Below, piece after piece: positions 1 through 8,179 of a DNA stretch of 64,000 nucleotides. The stretch lies in assembly GCF_003148825.1 (NCBI RefSeq), contig NZ_QGGZ01000011.1:1-64000 (forward strand), given 5' to 3'. Source of the DNA: Streptomyces sp. CG 926 (lineage in GTDB: Bacteria > Actinomycetota > Actinomycetes > Streptomycetales > Streptomycetaceae). Within the stretch, counting starts at the first letter, position 1. Every line of letters starts with the position of its first letter. Below the pieces are notes generated by a model that worked only from the letters and a program-made list of their open reading frames with translations, ran no database searches and was not told the DNA's origin. A program made the position numbers and the translations under genes.

Positions 1-273
1 CCGCAGGACGAGCGCACAACCCCGCCCCACAGCCGAGACAAACCAGTAAGGCGCGAGCCGAGGAGACACCCCACCCCGGCCCCCCGCCCCGACCCCCCAC
101 CGACACCGAGTCACGGACCCGCCAAATCCAGCCCCGCCGGCGATTGAGGCGCAGGGCCCGGCGCAGCCCGAGCCGCACCGCACAGGCACAGGCCCGCCAT
201 ATTCAGCCCCGCCGGCGTTTGAGGCGCGGGGTCCGGGGCGGAGCCCCGGGGGACGGGTCGGCCAGAGCTAGCG
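1..273. other. Window-edge intergenic region
   Basis: No recognisable complete gene. One frame is open from base 2 to a TAA at 47-49 and could be the last 15 codons of a gene outside the window, but nothing identifies it. The rest is C-rich spacer followed by two copies of the dispersed GCCGGCG palindrome (about 129-172 and 203-251), which lie downstream of the minus-strand Lrp-like gene and may act in its 3' end formation. Confidence 0.5.
203..251. repeat. Dispersed intergenic palindrome (GCCGGCG element)
   Basis: This copy has the core GCCGGCGTTTGAGGCGCGGGG followed by a second GC palindrome of the form TCCGGGGCGGAGCCCCGG. A more degenerate copy with GCCGGCGATTGAGGCGC lies just before it at about 129-172. 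The same unit recurs at 7953-8070, 17102-17242, 49912-49960 and 57391-57435. Each copy can fold as one or two GC hairpins and sits at gene ends. Related intergenic repeats are common in Streptomyces genomes; whether they are terminators, REP-like elements or something else is inference. Confidence 0.75.
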
Positions 274-555
274 CTACGCGTCCAGGCCGATCGCGAAGGC
301 CGCTTCCAGGTCGTGCTGCGAGTACGTGCGGAAGGCCACGTGCGTGTCCGTCGCCTCGACGCCCGGGATCTTGCTGATGCGGCCGGGGATGATGTCCGCC
401 AGGTTCTCGTGGCGGGCCACCCGGACCAGCGCGATCAGGTCGTACGTCCCCGTGACGGAGTAGACCTCGCTGACGTTCTCGAGGGCGGCGATGGACTCGG
501 CGATCTCGGGGATCCGGTCCACGCTGGTCTTGATGAGCACGATCGCGGTGATCAC
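274..555 (-). CDS. Lrp/AsnC-type ligand-binding (RAM) domain protein
   Basis: A 93-residue protein made only of the Lrp/AsnC C-terminal effector-binding domain; there is no helix-turn-helix. The fold signature is visible as the opening beta strand ITAIVLIKT, a central VYSVTGTYDLIALVRV stretch that matches the family core, and a final TDTHVAFRTYS strand. Stand-alone RAM domains usually form oligomers that bind amino acids or interact with full-length Lrp proteins. Its ATG overlaps the TGA of the upstream rhomboid gene by 4 nt (ATGA), so the two are probably translationally coupled. The effector is unknown. Confidence 0.85.
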   Translation of the reverse strand: MITAIVLIKTSVDRIPEIAESIAALENVSEVYSVTGTYDLIALVRVARHENLADIIPGRISKIPGVEATDTHVAFRTYSQHDLEAAFAIGLDA

Positions 556-1286
556 GGCTGGCTGTCTCCCTCGGTGGCCGTCGCTGGTCCGCTCACTCTA
601 GTCGTACCCCGATAACGGGCCCACGCGTAGAGGAAGCCGAGCGAGAAGCCCACCAGATGGGCCAGGTAGGCGACTCCCGGCCCGCTGCCGGCCCGCTGCG
701 CCGCCACCCATTGGAGGGCGAACCAGAACAGCAGCACGATCCACGCCGGGAACCGCAGCGGCAGGAAGAAGAGGAACGGGAACAGGCTCGTCACCCTCGC
801 CCGCGGGAGCAGGAAGAGGAACGCGCCCAGCACGGCCGAGATGGCTCCGGAGGCCCCGACCAGGGTTTGCGGGGAGCCCGCGTTGGCCGCCGCGTACGCC
901 GCCATCGCCAGGTAGCCCGTACAGAGGTAGAAGCCGAGGAACGCCGGGCGCCCCATCCGCTCCTCCGCCATCGCACCGAAGACGTGCAGGAACAGCATGT
1001 TCCCGAGCAGGTGCAGCCAGCTGCCGTGGACGAACAACGCCGTCAGCGGGGTCAGCCAGGCCCGGGGGGTGCCCGTGAACAGCTCGTCGGGGACGACGCC
1101 CCAGCGCCGGAAGTAGGCCGTCCCGGCGGACAGCAGCTCATCGCCCGTCCCGTAGGCCGGGTTGAGCCCCGAGGCCGGGCCGAGTACGAACACCACGGCG
1201 CAGCCCGCGATCAGCGCGTGGGTGACCACCGGTCCCCGGGCGGCCTCGCGAACGGCCCGCCACTTTACGATCATGTGACAGAGCAT
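552..1286 (-). CDS. Rhomboid family intramembrane serine protease
   Basis: A polytopic membrane protein of 244 residues. The rhomboid catalytic parts are all present: HGSWLHLLGNM (about residues 87-97), the nucleophile motif GASGA with Ser146, and His210 in AHLVGF, which form the Ser-His dyad in a membrane helix. It should cleave transmembrane segments of unidentified substrates. The start used is the ATG at 1286; an in-frame ATG four codons later is also possible because neither has a strong Shine-Dalgarno. It overlaps the Lrp-like gene by 4 nt. The C-terminal tail after the last helix is short and polar. Confidence 0.88.
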   Translation of the reverse strand: MLCHMIVKWRAVREAARGPVVTHALIAGCAVVFVLGPASGLNPAYGTGDELLSAGTAYFRRWGVVPDELFTGTPRAWLTPLTALFVHGSWLHLLGNMLFLHVFGAMAEERMGRPAFLGFYLCTGYLAMAAYAAANAGSPQTLVGASGAISAVLGAFLFLLPRARVTSLFPFLFFLPLRFPAWIVLLFWFALQWVAAQRAGSGPGVAYLAHLVGFSLGFLYAWARYRGTTRVSGPATATEGDSQP

Positions 1287-1410
1287 GACGTAAGGGGACC
1301 CACCTGAAGCGGTGGCAGGCCGTAGGGTTACGAGCTGCGGTCCGCAGGACGACGCATACGGCGGCGCGGGCGGCTTTAATTGAATCAGCTACGAAGGAGA
1401 GAGCGGCCTG

Positions 1411-1650
1411 ATGACGGTTCCCCTGCCGACCGACACCACCCGGTGGCGCTGCACCCTGTGCGGCAACCTCACGCGCTTCGACGTGACCCGTTCGTCGAAG
1501 GTCGTCGAGTACGTCCACCTGGACCTCGCCGGGGAGCCCAAGGTCGAGGAACGCGAGGTGGTCAATGAGACCATCGAGTCGGTCCGCTGCCGCTGGTGCA
1601 ACGCGGTGGACCAGATCGAACTCGTGGACAGGCCGGGCGCGGACTCCTGA
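1411..1650 (+). CDS. Small zinc-ribbon-like protein
   Basis: A 79-residue protein with two cysteine pairs, CTLC at about residue 13 and CRWC at about residue 60, spaced as in a zinc ribbon, with a hydrophilic segment between. An AAGGAGAG Shine-Dalgarno precedes the ATG by about 10 nt. The protein is not recognised beyond this; small CxxC proteins of this type are conserved in streptomycetes. It ends about 40 nt before the NYN-domain gene on the same strand, so the two may share a transcript. RNA or DNA binding is possible but not shown. Confidence 0.75.
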   Translation: MTVPLPTDTTRWRCTLCGNLTRFDVTRSSKVVEYVHLDLAGEPKVEEREVVNETIESVRCRWCNAVDQIELVDRPGADS

Positions 1651-1693
1651 CGGAGGCGCACCCACAGGAAGATCACGGTAGGGGTGACGGATT

Positions 1694-3055
1694 GTGGAGC
1701 CAGCAAGCGGCGCTGAGCCGGCCGACGCGGCCGGCGACGCCGCCGAGGCGCTCGACCACCCGCTGCCGGAAGGCGTGCGGCGCCGGGTCGTCGCGCTCGT
1801 CTCGGACGCCTTCGGCGGACTGACGGTCGCGGACCTCCCGGCGCAGCTGCGTCAGTACGCCCGTTTCACCCCGACCCGGCGCGCCAAGTTCGCGGGCAAC
1901 GCCATGGCTGCGGCGGTCGAGACCGACCCCGTGTTCCGCGGCAGGGTCGCGGAGAAGCTGCGCGAGGGGCAGGCCGACCTGGCCGCCGCGCTGGAGGCCG
2001 GAGCGCCCCCGGCCGCCGCGGATCCCCTCGACGTGGCGGCCGCCGCTTTCGTCCTGCGGCCCGCGGGTTGGGTCAAGCTGGTCGCCGCCGCGGGCGAGGA
2101 GGCGCAACGCGCCGACGCCGAGCGGGTCGGCGAGGAGACCCGGCGCGAGCTGGAGCGGCTGCGCGAGGAGCTGGCCCACGTACGGGAACTGCAGCGCACG
2201 GGCGGCGAGCAGGTCCGGGTCGAACTGGACGCGGCCCGCAAGGAAGCGGAATCGCTTCAGCGCAAGCTGCGCAGCGCCCTCAGCGACGTCAAGCGGGGCG
2301 ACGCGGCCCTGCGCAAGGTGAATGCGGAGATCGACGGGATCCGCGGCGACGCGGCCGCCCGGGTGGCCGCCGCCGAGAGCGAGTCCCGGCGGCTCAAGTC
2401 CCGTCTCGCGGAGGTGGAGACGGCGCTGGAGACCTCGCGCCGGGCCACCCGTGAGGGGCGCAGCATCGAGGACATGCGGCTGCGGCTGCTGCTGGACACG
2501 GTGCTGGACGCGGCGCAGGGGCTGCGCCGCGAGCTGGCGCTGCCGCCGGTGAACACCCGCCCGGCCGACACCGTGGACGCGGTGGAGCCGGGTCGGATGA
2601 CGCCGAAGGACATCGCGGCCCGGGCCCTGTCGGAGACCGATCCGGCGCTGCTGGACCAGTTGTTGGCGCTGCCCCAGGCCCATCTGGTGGTCGACGGGTA
2701 CAACGTGACCAAGACGGGCTATCCGACGATGCCGCTGGAGAAGCAGCGGCTGCGGCTGCTGGGCGGGCTGTCGATGCTGGCCGCGCAGACGGGCGCGGAG
2801 ATGACCTGTGTCTTCGACGGGGCGGAGCTGGCGGCCCCGGTGCTGCTCGCGCCGCCGCGCGGGGTGCGGGTGCTGTTCTCCAAGGCCGGGGTGACGGCGG
2901 ACGAGCTGATCCGCCAGTTGGTGCGCGCGGAGCCGCCCGGCCGGCCGGTGGTCGTGGTCTCCACGGACCGGGAGGTCGCCGACGGGGTGGCCAAGGCGGG
3001 CGCGCGGCCCGTGACGTCCGCTTTGTTGCTGAAGCGGCTTTCGCGCGTTTCGTAA
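1694..3055 (+). CDS. NYN (PIN-like) domain protein with long coiled coil
   Basis: A 453-residue protein. The N-terminal third is alpha-helical, residues about 135-260 form a charged heptad-rich coiled coil (repeated Glu/Arg/Leu/Ala), and the C-terminal third is a NYN domain beginning at VVDGYNVTK (about residue 333), with the conserved acidic VFDGAEL and VVVSTDREV segments. NYN proteins of the YacP/Rae1 kind are PIN-like, metal-dependent RNases, so a role in RNA processing or decay is inferred. Start is GTG at 1694 after a purine-rich GGTGACGG tract. It probably follows the small zinc-ribbon gene in one transcript. Confidence 0.85.
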   Translation: MEPASGAEPADAAGDAAEALDHPLPEGVRRRVVALVSDAFGGLTVADLPAQLRQYARFTPTRRAKFAGNAMAAAVETDPVFRGRVAEKLREGQADLAAALEAGAPPAAADPLDVAAAAFVLRPAGWVKLVAAAGEEAQRADAERVGEETRRELERLREELAHVRELQRTGGEQVRVELDAARKEAESLQRKLRSALSDVKRGDAALRKVNAEIDGIRGDAAARVAAAESESRRLKSRLAEVETALETSRRATREGRSIEDMRLRLLLDTVLDAAQGLRRELALPPVNTRPADTVDAVEPGRMTPKDIAARALSETDPALLDQLLALPQAHLVVDGYNVTKTGYPTMPLEKQRLRLLGGLSMLAAQTGAEMTCVFDGAELAAPVLLAPPRGVRVLFSKAGVTADELIRQLVRAEPPGRPVVVVSTDREVADGVAKAGARPVTSALLLKRLSRVS

Positions 3056-3176
3056 CTCCTCGCCCTGATGCCCGAATTGGTGGGACTCGCGGAGGACACA
3101 CCGTCAAGTGCCCTGCACAGAGCGTGCGCTGTAGGTAAAGAACCTGGTGGGGGACCGAATTTTTTCCCGGCAGGAT

Positions 3177-3206
3177 TTGAACTGATCACAGATGGGTCAC
3201 TAGGGT
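3177..3206 (+). promoter_or_regulatory. Candidate vegetative promoter for first NlpC/P60 gene
   Basis: TTGAAC (3177-3182) and TAGGGT (3201-3206) are separated by 18 bp, a good match to the HrdB-type promoter pattern. The implied start site near 3213 gives a leader of about 95 nt before the GTG at 3309. No riboswitch fold was recognised in that leader. Confidence 0.45.
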
Positions 3207-3308
3207 CTGGTCAAACCTTCGTGCGGTAGATCACTCATTCGGGGTGGCGGCGAAGGTGCTGCCGAGTTGCGTTATTCGGCGGCTCCCAGGAAGAAGGAGC
3301 TCGCCTTC

Positions 3309-4337
3309 GTGGCGTCCCACCGTCGACCCAAGCAGCCGAACCGCGCTCGTGTGACCGTACTCACCTCGGTCGCGGCCGCGGCCGTCGCCCTCACCGCGCA
3401 GAGCGCCTCCGCCGCGCCCGCGAAGCCGAGCAAGGACGAGGTCAAGAGCCAGGTCGACGCGCTCTACGAAGAGGCGGAGCAGGCCACCGAGAAGTTCAAC
3501 GGGGCCAAGGAGCGCCAGGACAAGCTGGAGAAGGAGATCGGCCAGCTCCAGGACCAGGTCGCCCGCGGCCAGGGCGAGCTCAACGACCTGCGCAGCACGC
3601 TCGGTTCGATGGCCAGCGCCCAGTACCGCAGCGGCGGCATCGACCCCTCCCTCGCGCTCCTGCTCTCCGAGGACCCCGACAGCTACCTCGACAAGGCCTC
3701 CTCCCTGGAGCACCTGAGCGCCAAGCAGGTCGAGGGCGTCCAGCGGATCCAGGACAAGCAGCGCACCCTCGCGCAGCAGCGCCAGGAGGCCGCCGGCAAG
3801 CTCGCCGACCTCGACGCCACCCGCAAGGAACTCGGCGAGAAGAAGAAGGTCTCCACCGAGAAGCTCGCCGCGGCCCAGGCCCTCCTCAACACCCTGACCG
3901 CGCAGGAGCGCGCGGCCATCAAGGACGAGGACACGCGCGCCAGCCGCGCCGACAGCCAGCGCGTGGACCTCGGCAACGTCAAGGGCTCCGGCCGCGCCGC
4001 GATCGCCCTCGAAGCCGCCAAGACGAAGCTGGGCTTCACCTACCAGTCCGGCGGCACCGGCCCCAACGTCTACGACTGCTCCGGGCTGACGCAGTGGGCC
4101 TACAAGCAGGCCAACGTCAGCATCAGCCGCACCACCTTCACCCAGATCAACGACGGCACCCGCATCAGCCGCAGCCAGCTCCAGCCCGGTGACCTCGTCT
4201 TCTTCTACGGCGACCTGCACCACGTCGGCCTCTACGCCGGCAACAACATGACGCTGCACGCCTCGAACCCGCGCAGCGGCATCAAGTACGAGTCGATGGA
4301 CAACATGCCCTTCCAGTTCGGCGTCCGCGTCGGCTGA
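3309..4337 (+). CDS. Secreted NlpC/P60 peptidoglycan endopeptidase (copy 1)
   Basis: A 342-residue exported hydrolase. The N-terminus has a basic region, a hydrophobic segment and an Ala-rich cleavage region (SASAAPAKP). Residues about 45-215 are coiled coil of the RipA/CwlO type, and the C-terminal NlpC/P60 domain has DCSGL (Cys about 257), HHVGLY (His about 305) and a final HASNPR. It should cleave stem peptides (typically D-Glu to diaminopimelate). The GTG at 3309 is chosen because AAGGAG lies 9 nt upstream and the paralogue at 4583 starts with the same GTG-Ala-Ser-His-Arg; an upstream TTG at 3267 has no support. Confidence 0.92.
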   Translation: MASHRRPKQPNRARVTVLTSVAAAAVALTAQSASAAPAKPSKDEVKSQVDALYEEAEQATEKFNGAKERQDKLEKEIGQLQDQVARGQGELNDLRSTLGSMASAQYRSGGIDPSLALLLSEDPDSYLDKASSLEHLSAKQVEGVQRIQDKQRTLAQQRQEAAGKLADLDATRKELGEKKKVSTEKLAAAQALLNTLTAQERAAIKDEDTRASRADSQRVDLGNVKGSGRAAIALEAAKTKLGFTYQSGGTGPNVYDCSGLTQWAYKQANVSISRTTFTQINDGTRISRSQLQPGDLVFFYGDLHHVGLYAGNNMTLHASNPRSGIKYESMDNMPFQFGVRVG

Positions 4338-4412
4338 TCCGCTCCACCCCCGGCTCCGGGACGCGCCGCACACCGCCCATCCGGGCGAATTCCCGGGCCC
4401 GAGTCTGACCGC

Positions 4413-4448
4413 ACGCCCCGCCGGTGACCTGCGTCTCCGGCGGGGCGT
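4413..4448. terminator. Intrinsic terminator-like hairpin between NlpC/P60 genes
   Basis: Perfect 12-bp arms, ACGCCCCGCCGG (4413-4424) and CCGGCGGGGCGT (4437-4448), with a 12-nt loop. There is no U-run, as is usual in Streptomyces. It separates the two NlpC/P60 genes, which suggests that the second has its own promoter. Confidence 0.65.
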
Positions 4449-4582
4449 CGGCATGTGCGCCCGCCGACGGTCGTTGGTCGGGGTGTGTTCACGCCGCTAC
4501 TGTCTGCCAGCGCGGAACCCGGCACACGACCGTCCACGGGGGGCGGACCCGGGCCCCGCACAGCGGAAGGGAGCGGTTTCAC

Positions 4583-5638
4583 GTGGCGTCCCATCGCCGG
4601 GCCGGGCTCGGCAGCCTCGACCGGAACACGAAGGTCACCGTCCTCACCGCCGCCGCGGCCACGGCCGCGGTCGCCATGACGGGCGTACCCGCGAGCGCGG
4701 CCCCCGGCCTCCCGTACGAACCCGGCGGCGGGGCGAGAACCGGCATCAGCGCCCAGGTCGACCGCCTCTTCGAGGAGGCCGAGCAGGCCACCGAACGCTT
4801 CAACGAGGCGGGCGAGAAGGCCGACCGGCTCCGCATCGAGGTCAACCGGGCCCAGGACGCGGTGGCCCGCGGCCAGGAGCGCATCAACACCATGCGGGGC
4901 GTCCTCGGCACCTACGCCGGAGCCCAGTACCGGGGCGGCGGCATCGACCCCGCCGTCGGGTTGATGCTCTCCGAGGACCCCGACGCGTACCTGGAACGGG
5001 CCGCCGCGCTCGACCGGCTGACCGGCCGCCAGGCCCGGCAGCTCGAGGAACTCCGCGAGGAACAGCGCGAACTCGGCCAGGAGCGCCAGGAAGCCTCCCG
5101 CAAGCTCGCCGAACTCGACGCGCTGCGCTCCGACGTGGCCCGGCACAAGCGGTCCGTCACCGCGAAGCTCGCGGCCGCCCGACGGCTGCTCAACGCCATG
5201 CCCTCCGGGGAGCGGGCCGACTACGAACGCTCCTCGCGCTCCGGGGGCCGCCCCGAGGGGCTGCCCGACCTCTCCTCCCTCGGCGCCTCCTCGGGACGCG
5301 CCGCGACCGCCGTGATGGCGGCCCGGGCCGCGGTCGGCCGGCCGTACGTGTGGGGCTCCACCGGCCCCTCCGGCTTCGACTGCTCCGGGCTGATGGTCTG
5401 GTCGTACCGGCAGGCCGGGGTCTCGCTGCCGCGCACGTCGCAGGCCCAGCGGCACGCCGGCCGGCAGGTGCCGCTGTCGCAGGCCCGCCCCGGCGACCTG
5501 GTGACGTACCGCTCGGACGCCAGCCACGTCGGCATGTACGTCGGCAACGGCCAGGTGGTGCACGCCCCGTACCCCGGGGCCCGGGTCCGCTACGACCCCG
5601 TCGGGATGATGCCCGTCTCCTCGGTGACCCGCCCCTGA
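4583..5638 (+). CDS. Secreted NlpC/P60 peptidoglycan endopeptidase (copy 2)
   Basis: A 351-residue paralogue of the preceding gene with the same layout: signal peptide ending near PASAAP, coiled coil, and NlpC/P60 domain with FDCSGLMVW, SHVGMYVG and VVHAPYPG carrying the Cys-His-His triad. The GTG at 4583 is preceded by GGAAGGGA. The two copies share the phrase RSGGIDPSLALLLSEDPDSY / RGGGIDPAVGLMLSEDPDAY in the coiled-coil region, so they arose by tandem duplication, but the linkers have diverged. It probably acts in septal or lateral wall remodelling, like the RipC homologue near PimB' in mycobacteria. Confidence 0.92.
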   Translation: MASHRRAGLGSLDRNTKVTVLTAAAATAAVAMTGVPASAAPGLPYEPGGGARTGISAQVDRLFEEAEQATERFNEAGEKADRLRIEVNRAQDAVARGQERINTMRGVLGTYAGAQYRGGGIDPAVGLMLSEDPDAYLERAAALDRLTGRQARQLEELREEQRELGQERQEASRKLAELDALRSDVARHKRSVTAKLAAARRLLNAMPSGERADYERSSRSGGRPEGLPDLSSLGASSGRAATAVMAARAAVGRPYVWGSTGPSGFDCSGLMVWSYRQAGVSLPRTSQAQRHAGRQVPLSQARPGDLVTYRSDASHVGMYVGNGQVVHAPYPGARVRYDPVGMMPVSSVTRP

Positions 5639-5663
5639 TCGCACCCGTGCGTACGATCGTCGG

Positions 5664-6779
5664 ATGTCCCCCGTCCGTCGGCCCCTCGTACGCGTGCTGC
5701 CGCTCCTGCTGAGCGTGCTGCTCGCCGGGTGCGGCGCGCCCGCCCCGCGGGACGCCGCCGAGCGGGACATCCGGGAGGCCGTCGCCGACTGGGCGCGGAC
5801 ACCGCCCGAGCGGCTCGCCGGGATCCCGCTGGAGGGCTGGGCCTACGAGGTCTCCGAGGTCCGGCGGGACGGCGGGCAGGCCACCGTCCGGGCGGACCTG
5901 CGCTACCGGCTCGGCGGCTACGACGCGGCCGCGGCCGGCTCGGCGCGCGAGGTGCGCGTCGCCCGGGAGAACGGCCGGTGGACGGTCACCGGGGACCGGG
6001 CGGCGCCGGGCGCCCTGCCGCAGCTGTGGGACCAAGGCCCGGTGGCGGTGGTCCGCGGGACGCACTCGCTGGTCCTGGGCGTCGGGCAGGAGGCGGGGAC
6101 GCTGTCCGCGATCGCGGCGGAGGCCGACCGGGCGGTGCCCGCGGCGAGCGCCGCCTGGCCGGGGCCCTGGCCGGGCCGGACCGTGGTGCTGGTCCCCGGG
6201 TCCGTGGACGGGATGGCGGAGCTGCTGGGCCGCCCGGCCGCCGAGTACCGGGGCATGGGGGCGATCACCACGGGCCGGGTGGGCGCGGGGGCCGCCCCCG
6301 CCGACCGGGTCGTCGTGAACCCGCAGGGGTGGGCGGAGCTCAGCTCGATGGGCCGCGGGGTCGTCCTGACCCACGAGGTCACCCATGTGGCCACCCGGAC
6401 GGCGACCACCGCCACCACCCCGCTGTGGCTCTCCGAGGGCTTCGCGGACCGGGCGGCCTACCGCGGCTCCCCGGCCACCCCGGAGCAGGCCGCCCCGGCC
6501 CTGGCCAGGGCGGTACGCCGGGGCGAGGTCCCGGGCGGCCTGCCCCGGGCGGAGGACTTCGCCTTCGGCGGTGATCCGGAGGCGTTGGCCCGGGCGTACG
6601 AGGGCGCCTGGCTGGCCTGCCGGCTGATCGCGGACAGATGGGGCGAGGCGGCGCTCGTGGACCTGTACGGGAGGGCCGGGCGCGAGCCGTGGCCGGTGGC
6701 CGTGCGCGGGGCCCTCGGAGTGGACCCGGAGGCGCTGACGAAGGACTGGCAGGAGGCCCTGCGGGCGGAGTTCCGCTGA
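5664..6779 (+). CDS. Lipoprotein with gluzincin-type metalloprotease motif
   Basis: A 371-residue exported lipoprotein. The signal peptide ends in a lipobox (LLAGC, Cys near residue 23). Residues about 30-110 look like a small NTF2-like or DUF-type domain; the C-terminal half has HEVTH (near residue 238) followed by LSEGFAD, the zinc-binding HExxH...E arrangement of gluzincin peptidases. The substrate is unknown. The ATG at 5664 is only 25 nt after the NlpC/P60 stop, so co-transcription with that gene is likely. It ends 23 nt before the mannosyltransferase gene. Confidence 0.82.
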   Translation: MSPVRRPLVRVLPLLLSVLLAGCGAPAPRDAAERDIREAVADWARTPPERLAGIPLEGWAYEVSEVRRDGGQATVRADLRYRLGGYDAAAAGSAREVRVARENGRWTVTGDRAAPGALPQLWDQGPVAVVRGTHSLVLGVGQEAGTLSAIAAEADRAVPAASAAWPGPWPGRTVVLVPGSVDGMAELLGRPAAEYRGMGAITTGRVGAGAAPADRVVVNPQGWAELSSMGRGVVLTHEVTHVATRTATTATTPLWLSEGFADRAAYRGSPATPEQAAPALARAVRRGEVPGGLPRAEDFAFGGDPEALARAYEGAWLACRLIADRWGEAALVDLYGRAGREPWPVAVRGALGVDPEALTKDWQEALRAEFR

Positions 6780-6802
6780 GGGTGTCCGGTACGTTGGCAG
6801 CG

Positions 6803-7945
6803 ATGCACAAGACGCTGATCGTGACCAACGACTTCCCGCCGCGCCCGGGCGGTATCCAGGCCTTCCTGCACAACATGGCGCTACGGCTGGATCCCGACCG
6901 GATCGTCGTCTACGCCTCCACCTGGAAGCACAGCGCGGAGGGCCGCGAGGCCACCGCGGCCTTCGACGCGGAGCAGCCGTTCCAGGTGATCCGCGACCGT
7001 ACGACGATGCTGCTGCCGACCCCGCGCGTGACGCGGCGGGCAGTCGGCCTGCTGCGCGAACACGGCTGCGAGTCTGTGTGGTTCGGGGCGGCGGCCCCGC
7101 TCGGGCTGATGGGCCCGGCGCTGCGGCGGGCGGGGGCGCGGCGGATCGTGGCGACCACCCACGGGCACGAGGCGGGCTGGGCCCAGCTGCCGGCCGCGCG
7201 GCAGCTGCTGCGCCGGATCGGCGAGGGCACGGACACGCTGACCTACCTGGGGGAGTACACGCGCTCGCGGATCGCCTCGGCGGTGACGGACCGGGCGGCG
7301 GCCCGGATGGTGCAACTGCCGCCAGGGGTGGACGAGAAGACCTTCCACCCGGGATCGGGCGGGGCCGAGGTCCGGGCCCGGCTCGGCCTGACGGACCGGC
7401 CGGTGGTCGTCTGCGTCTCGCGGCTGGTGCCGCGCAAGGGGCAGGACACACTGATCGAGTCGATGCCGCGGATCCTGGCGGCGGTCCCGGACGCGGTGCT
7501 GCTGATCGTGGGCGGCGGGCCGTACGAGGCGGACCTGCGGGAGCTGGCCGTCTCCACCGGGGTCTCGGACTCCGTGGTGTTCACCGGAGCCGTCCCGTGG
7601 TCGGAGCTCGCGGCCCACTACGGCGCGGGTGACGTCTTCGCCATGCCGTGCCGGACCCGGCGGGGTGGGCTGGACGTGGAGGGGCTCGGCATCGTCTACC
7701 TGGAGGCCTCGGCGACGGGCCTGCCGGTGATCGCGGGCGACTCGGGCGGGGCGCCGGACGCGGTGCTGGACGGCGAGACCGGCTGGGTCGTGCGGGGCGG
7801 GTCCCCCGAGGAGGCGGCGGACCGGATCGTCACCCTGTTGAAGGACCCCGAGCTGCGGGCGCGGATGGGCGCCGCCGGTCGCGCGTGGGTCGAGGAGAAG
7901 TGGCGCTGGGACCTCCTGGCGGAACGTCTGCGCGAGCTGCTGTAG
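6803..7945 (+). CDS. pimB: GT4 mannosyltransferase, PimB'-like
   Basis: A 380-residue GT-B fold glycosyltransferase. The opening TLIVTNDFPPRPGGIQ, the segment WFGAAAPLGLMGPALRRAGA, and THGHEAGW closely resemble what I recall of mycobacterial and corynebacterial PimB' (Rv2188c), which adds the second mannose to phosphatidylinositol monomannoside using GDP-mannose. The C-terminal nucleotide-sugar site is present as the EGLGIVYLEASATGLPVIAG motif. The ATG at 6803 is used; upstream codons in frame are inside the previous gene. The adjacency to NlpC/P60 and acyl-CoA ligase genes matches the mycobacterial order. The exact acceptor in Streptomyces is inference. Confidence 0.85.
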   Translation: MHKTLIVTNDFPPRPGGIQAFLHNMALRLDPDRIVVYASTWKHSAEGREATAAFDAEQPFQVIRDRTTMLLPTPRVTRRAVGLLREHGCESVWFGAAAPLGLMGPALRRAGARRIVATTHGHEAGWAQLPAARQLLRRIGEGTDTLTYLGEYTRSRIASAVTDRAAARMVQLPPGVDEKTFHPGSGGAEVRARLGLTDRPVVVCVSRLVPRKGQDTLIESMPRILAAVPDAVLLIVGGGPYEADLRELAVSTGVSDSVVFTGAVPWSELAAHYGAGDVFAMPCRTRRGGLDVEGLGIVYLEASATGLPVIAGDSGGAPDAVLDGETGWVVRGGSPEEAADRIVTLLKDPELRARMGAAGRAWVEEKWRWDLLAERLRELL

Positions 7946-7952
7946 CCGCTCC

Positions 7953-8070
7953 CGGGGACTCCGCCCCCGGACCCCCGCGCCTCAAACGCCGGCGAGGCTG
8001 AATTTTGCCGGTTCCGGCTGACGATTTCAGCCCCGCCGGCGTTTGAGGCGCGGGGTTCGGGGCGGAGCCT
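7953..8070. repeat. Inverted pair of dispersed GCCGGCG palindromes
   Basis: Two copies face each other: 7953-8003 in reverse orientation (CCGCGCCTCAAACGCCGGCG) and 8027-8068 in forward orientation (CGCCGGCGTTTGAGGCGCGG), separated by about 24 nt. Together they form a long stem with arms of over 40 nt, which is likely to end transcription from the upstream glycosyltransferase gene and insulate the cholesterol oxidase gene. Confidence 0.7.
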
Positions 8071-8121
8071 CGACAGCGGAGCCGCCGGAAACCCGCTGCG
8101 CAGCCACGTCTGACTGTCCCT

Positions 8122-8170
8122 CAGATATCTGTCAACACCGCGTATGGGCGGAAGGTTGGATTCCGCCCAT
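8122..8170. promoter_or_regulatory. Two palindromes upstream of cholesterol oxidase
   Basis: CAGATATCTG (8122-8131) is a perfect 10-bp palindrome. ATGGGCGGAA (8144-8153) and TTCCGCCCAT (8161-8170) form a perfect 10-bp inverted repeat with a 7-nt spacer, ending 9 nt before the chosen ATG. These could be operator sites or, for the second, an RNA hairpin that masks the ribosome binding region. No regulator family can be named. Confidence 0.5.
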
Positions 8171-8179
8171 GATGCGGCC

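Noticed and set aside
2..49. C-terminal end of a gene at the window edge
   Set aside because: Only 15 codons before a TAA, with no recognisable sequence; too short to claim.
3206..3308. c-di-AMP (ydaO-type) riboswitch ahead of the NlpC/P60 gene
   Set aside because: Such riboswitches precede some wall-hydrolase genes in Streptomyces, but the conserved sequence blocks were not found in this leader.
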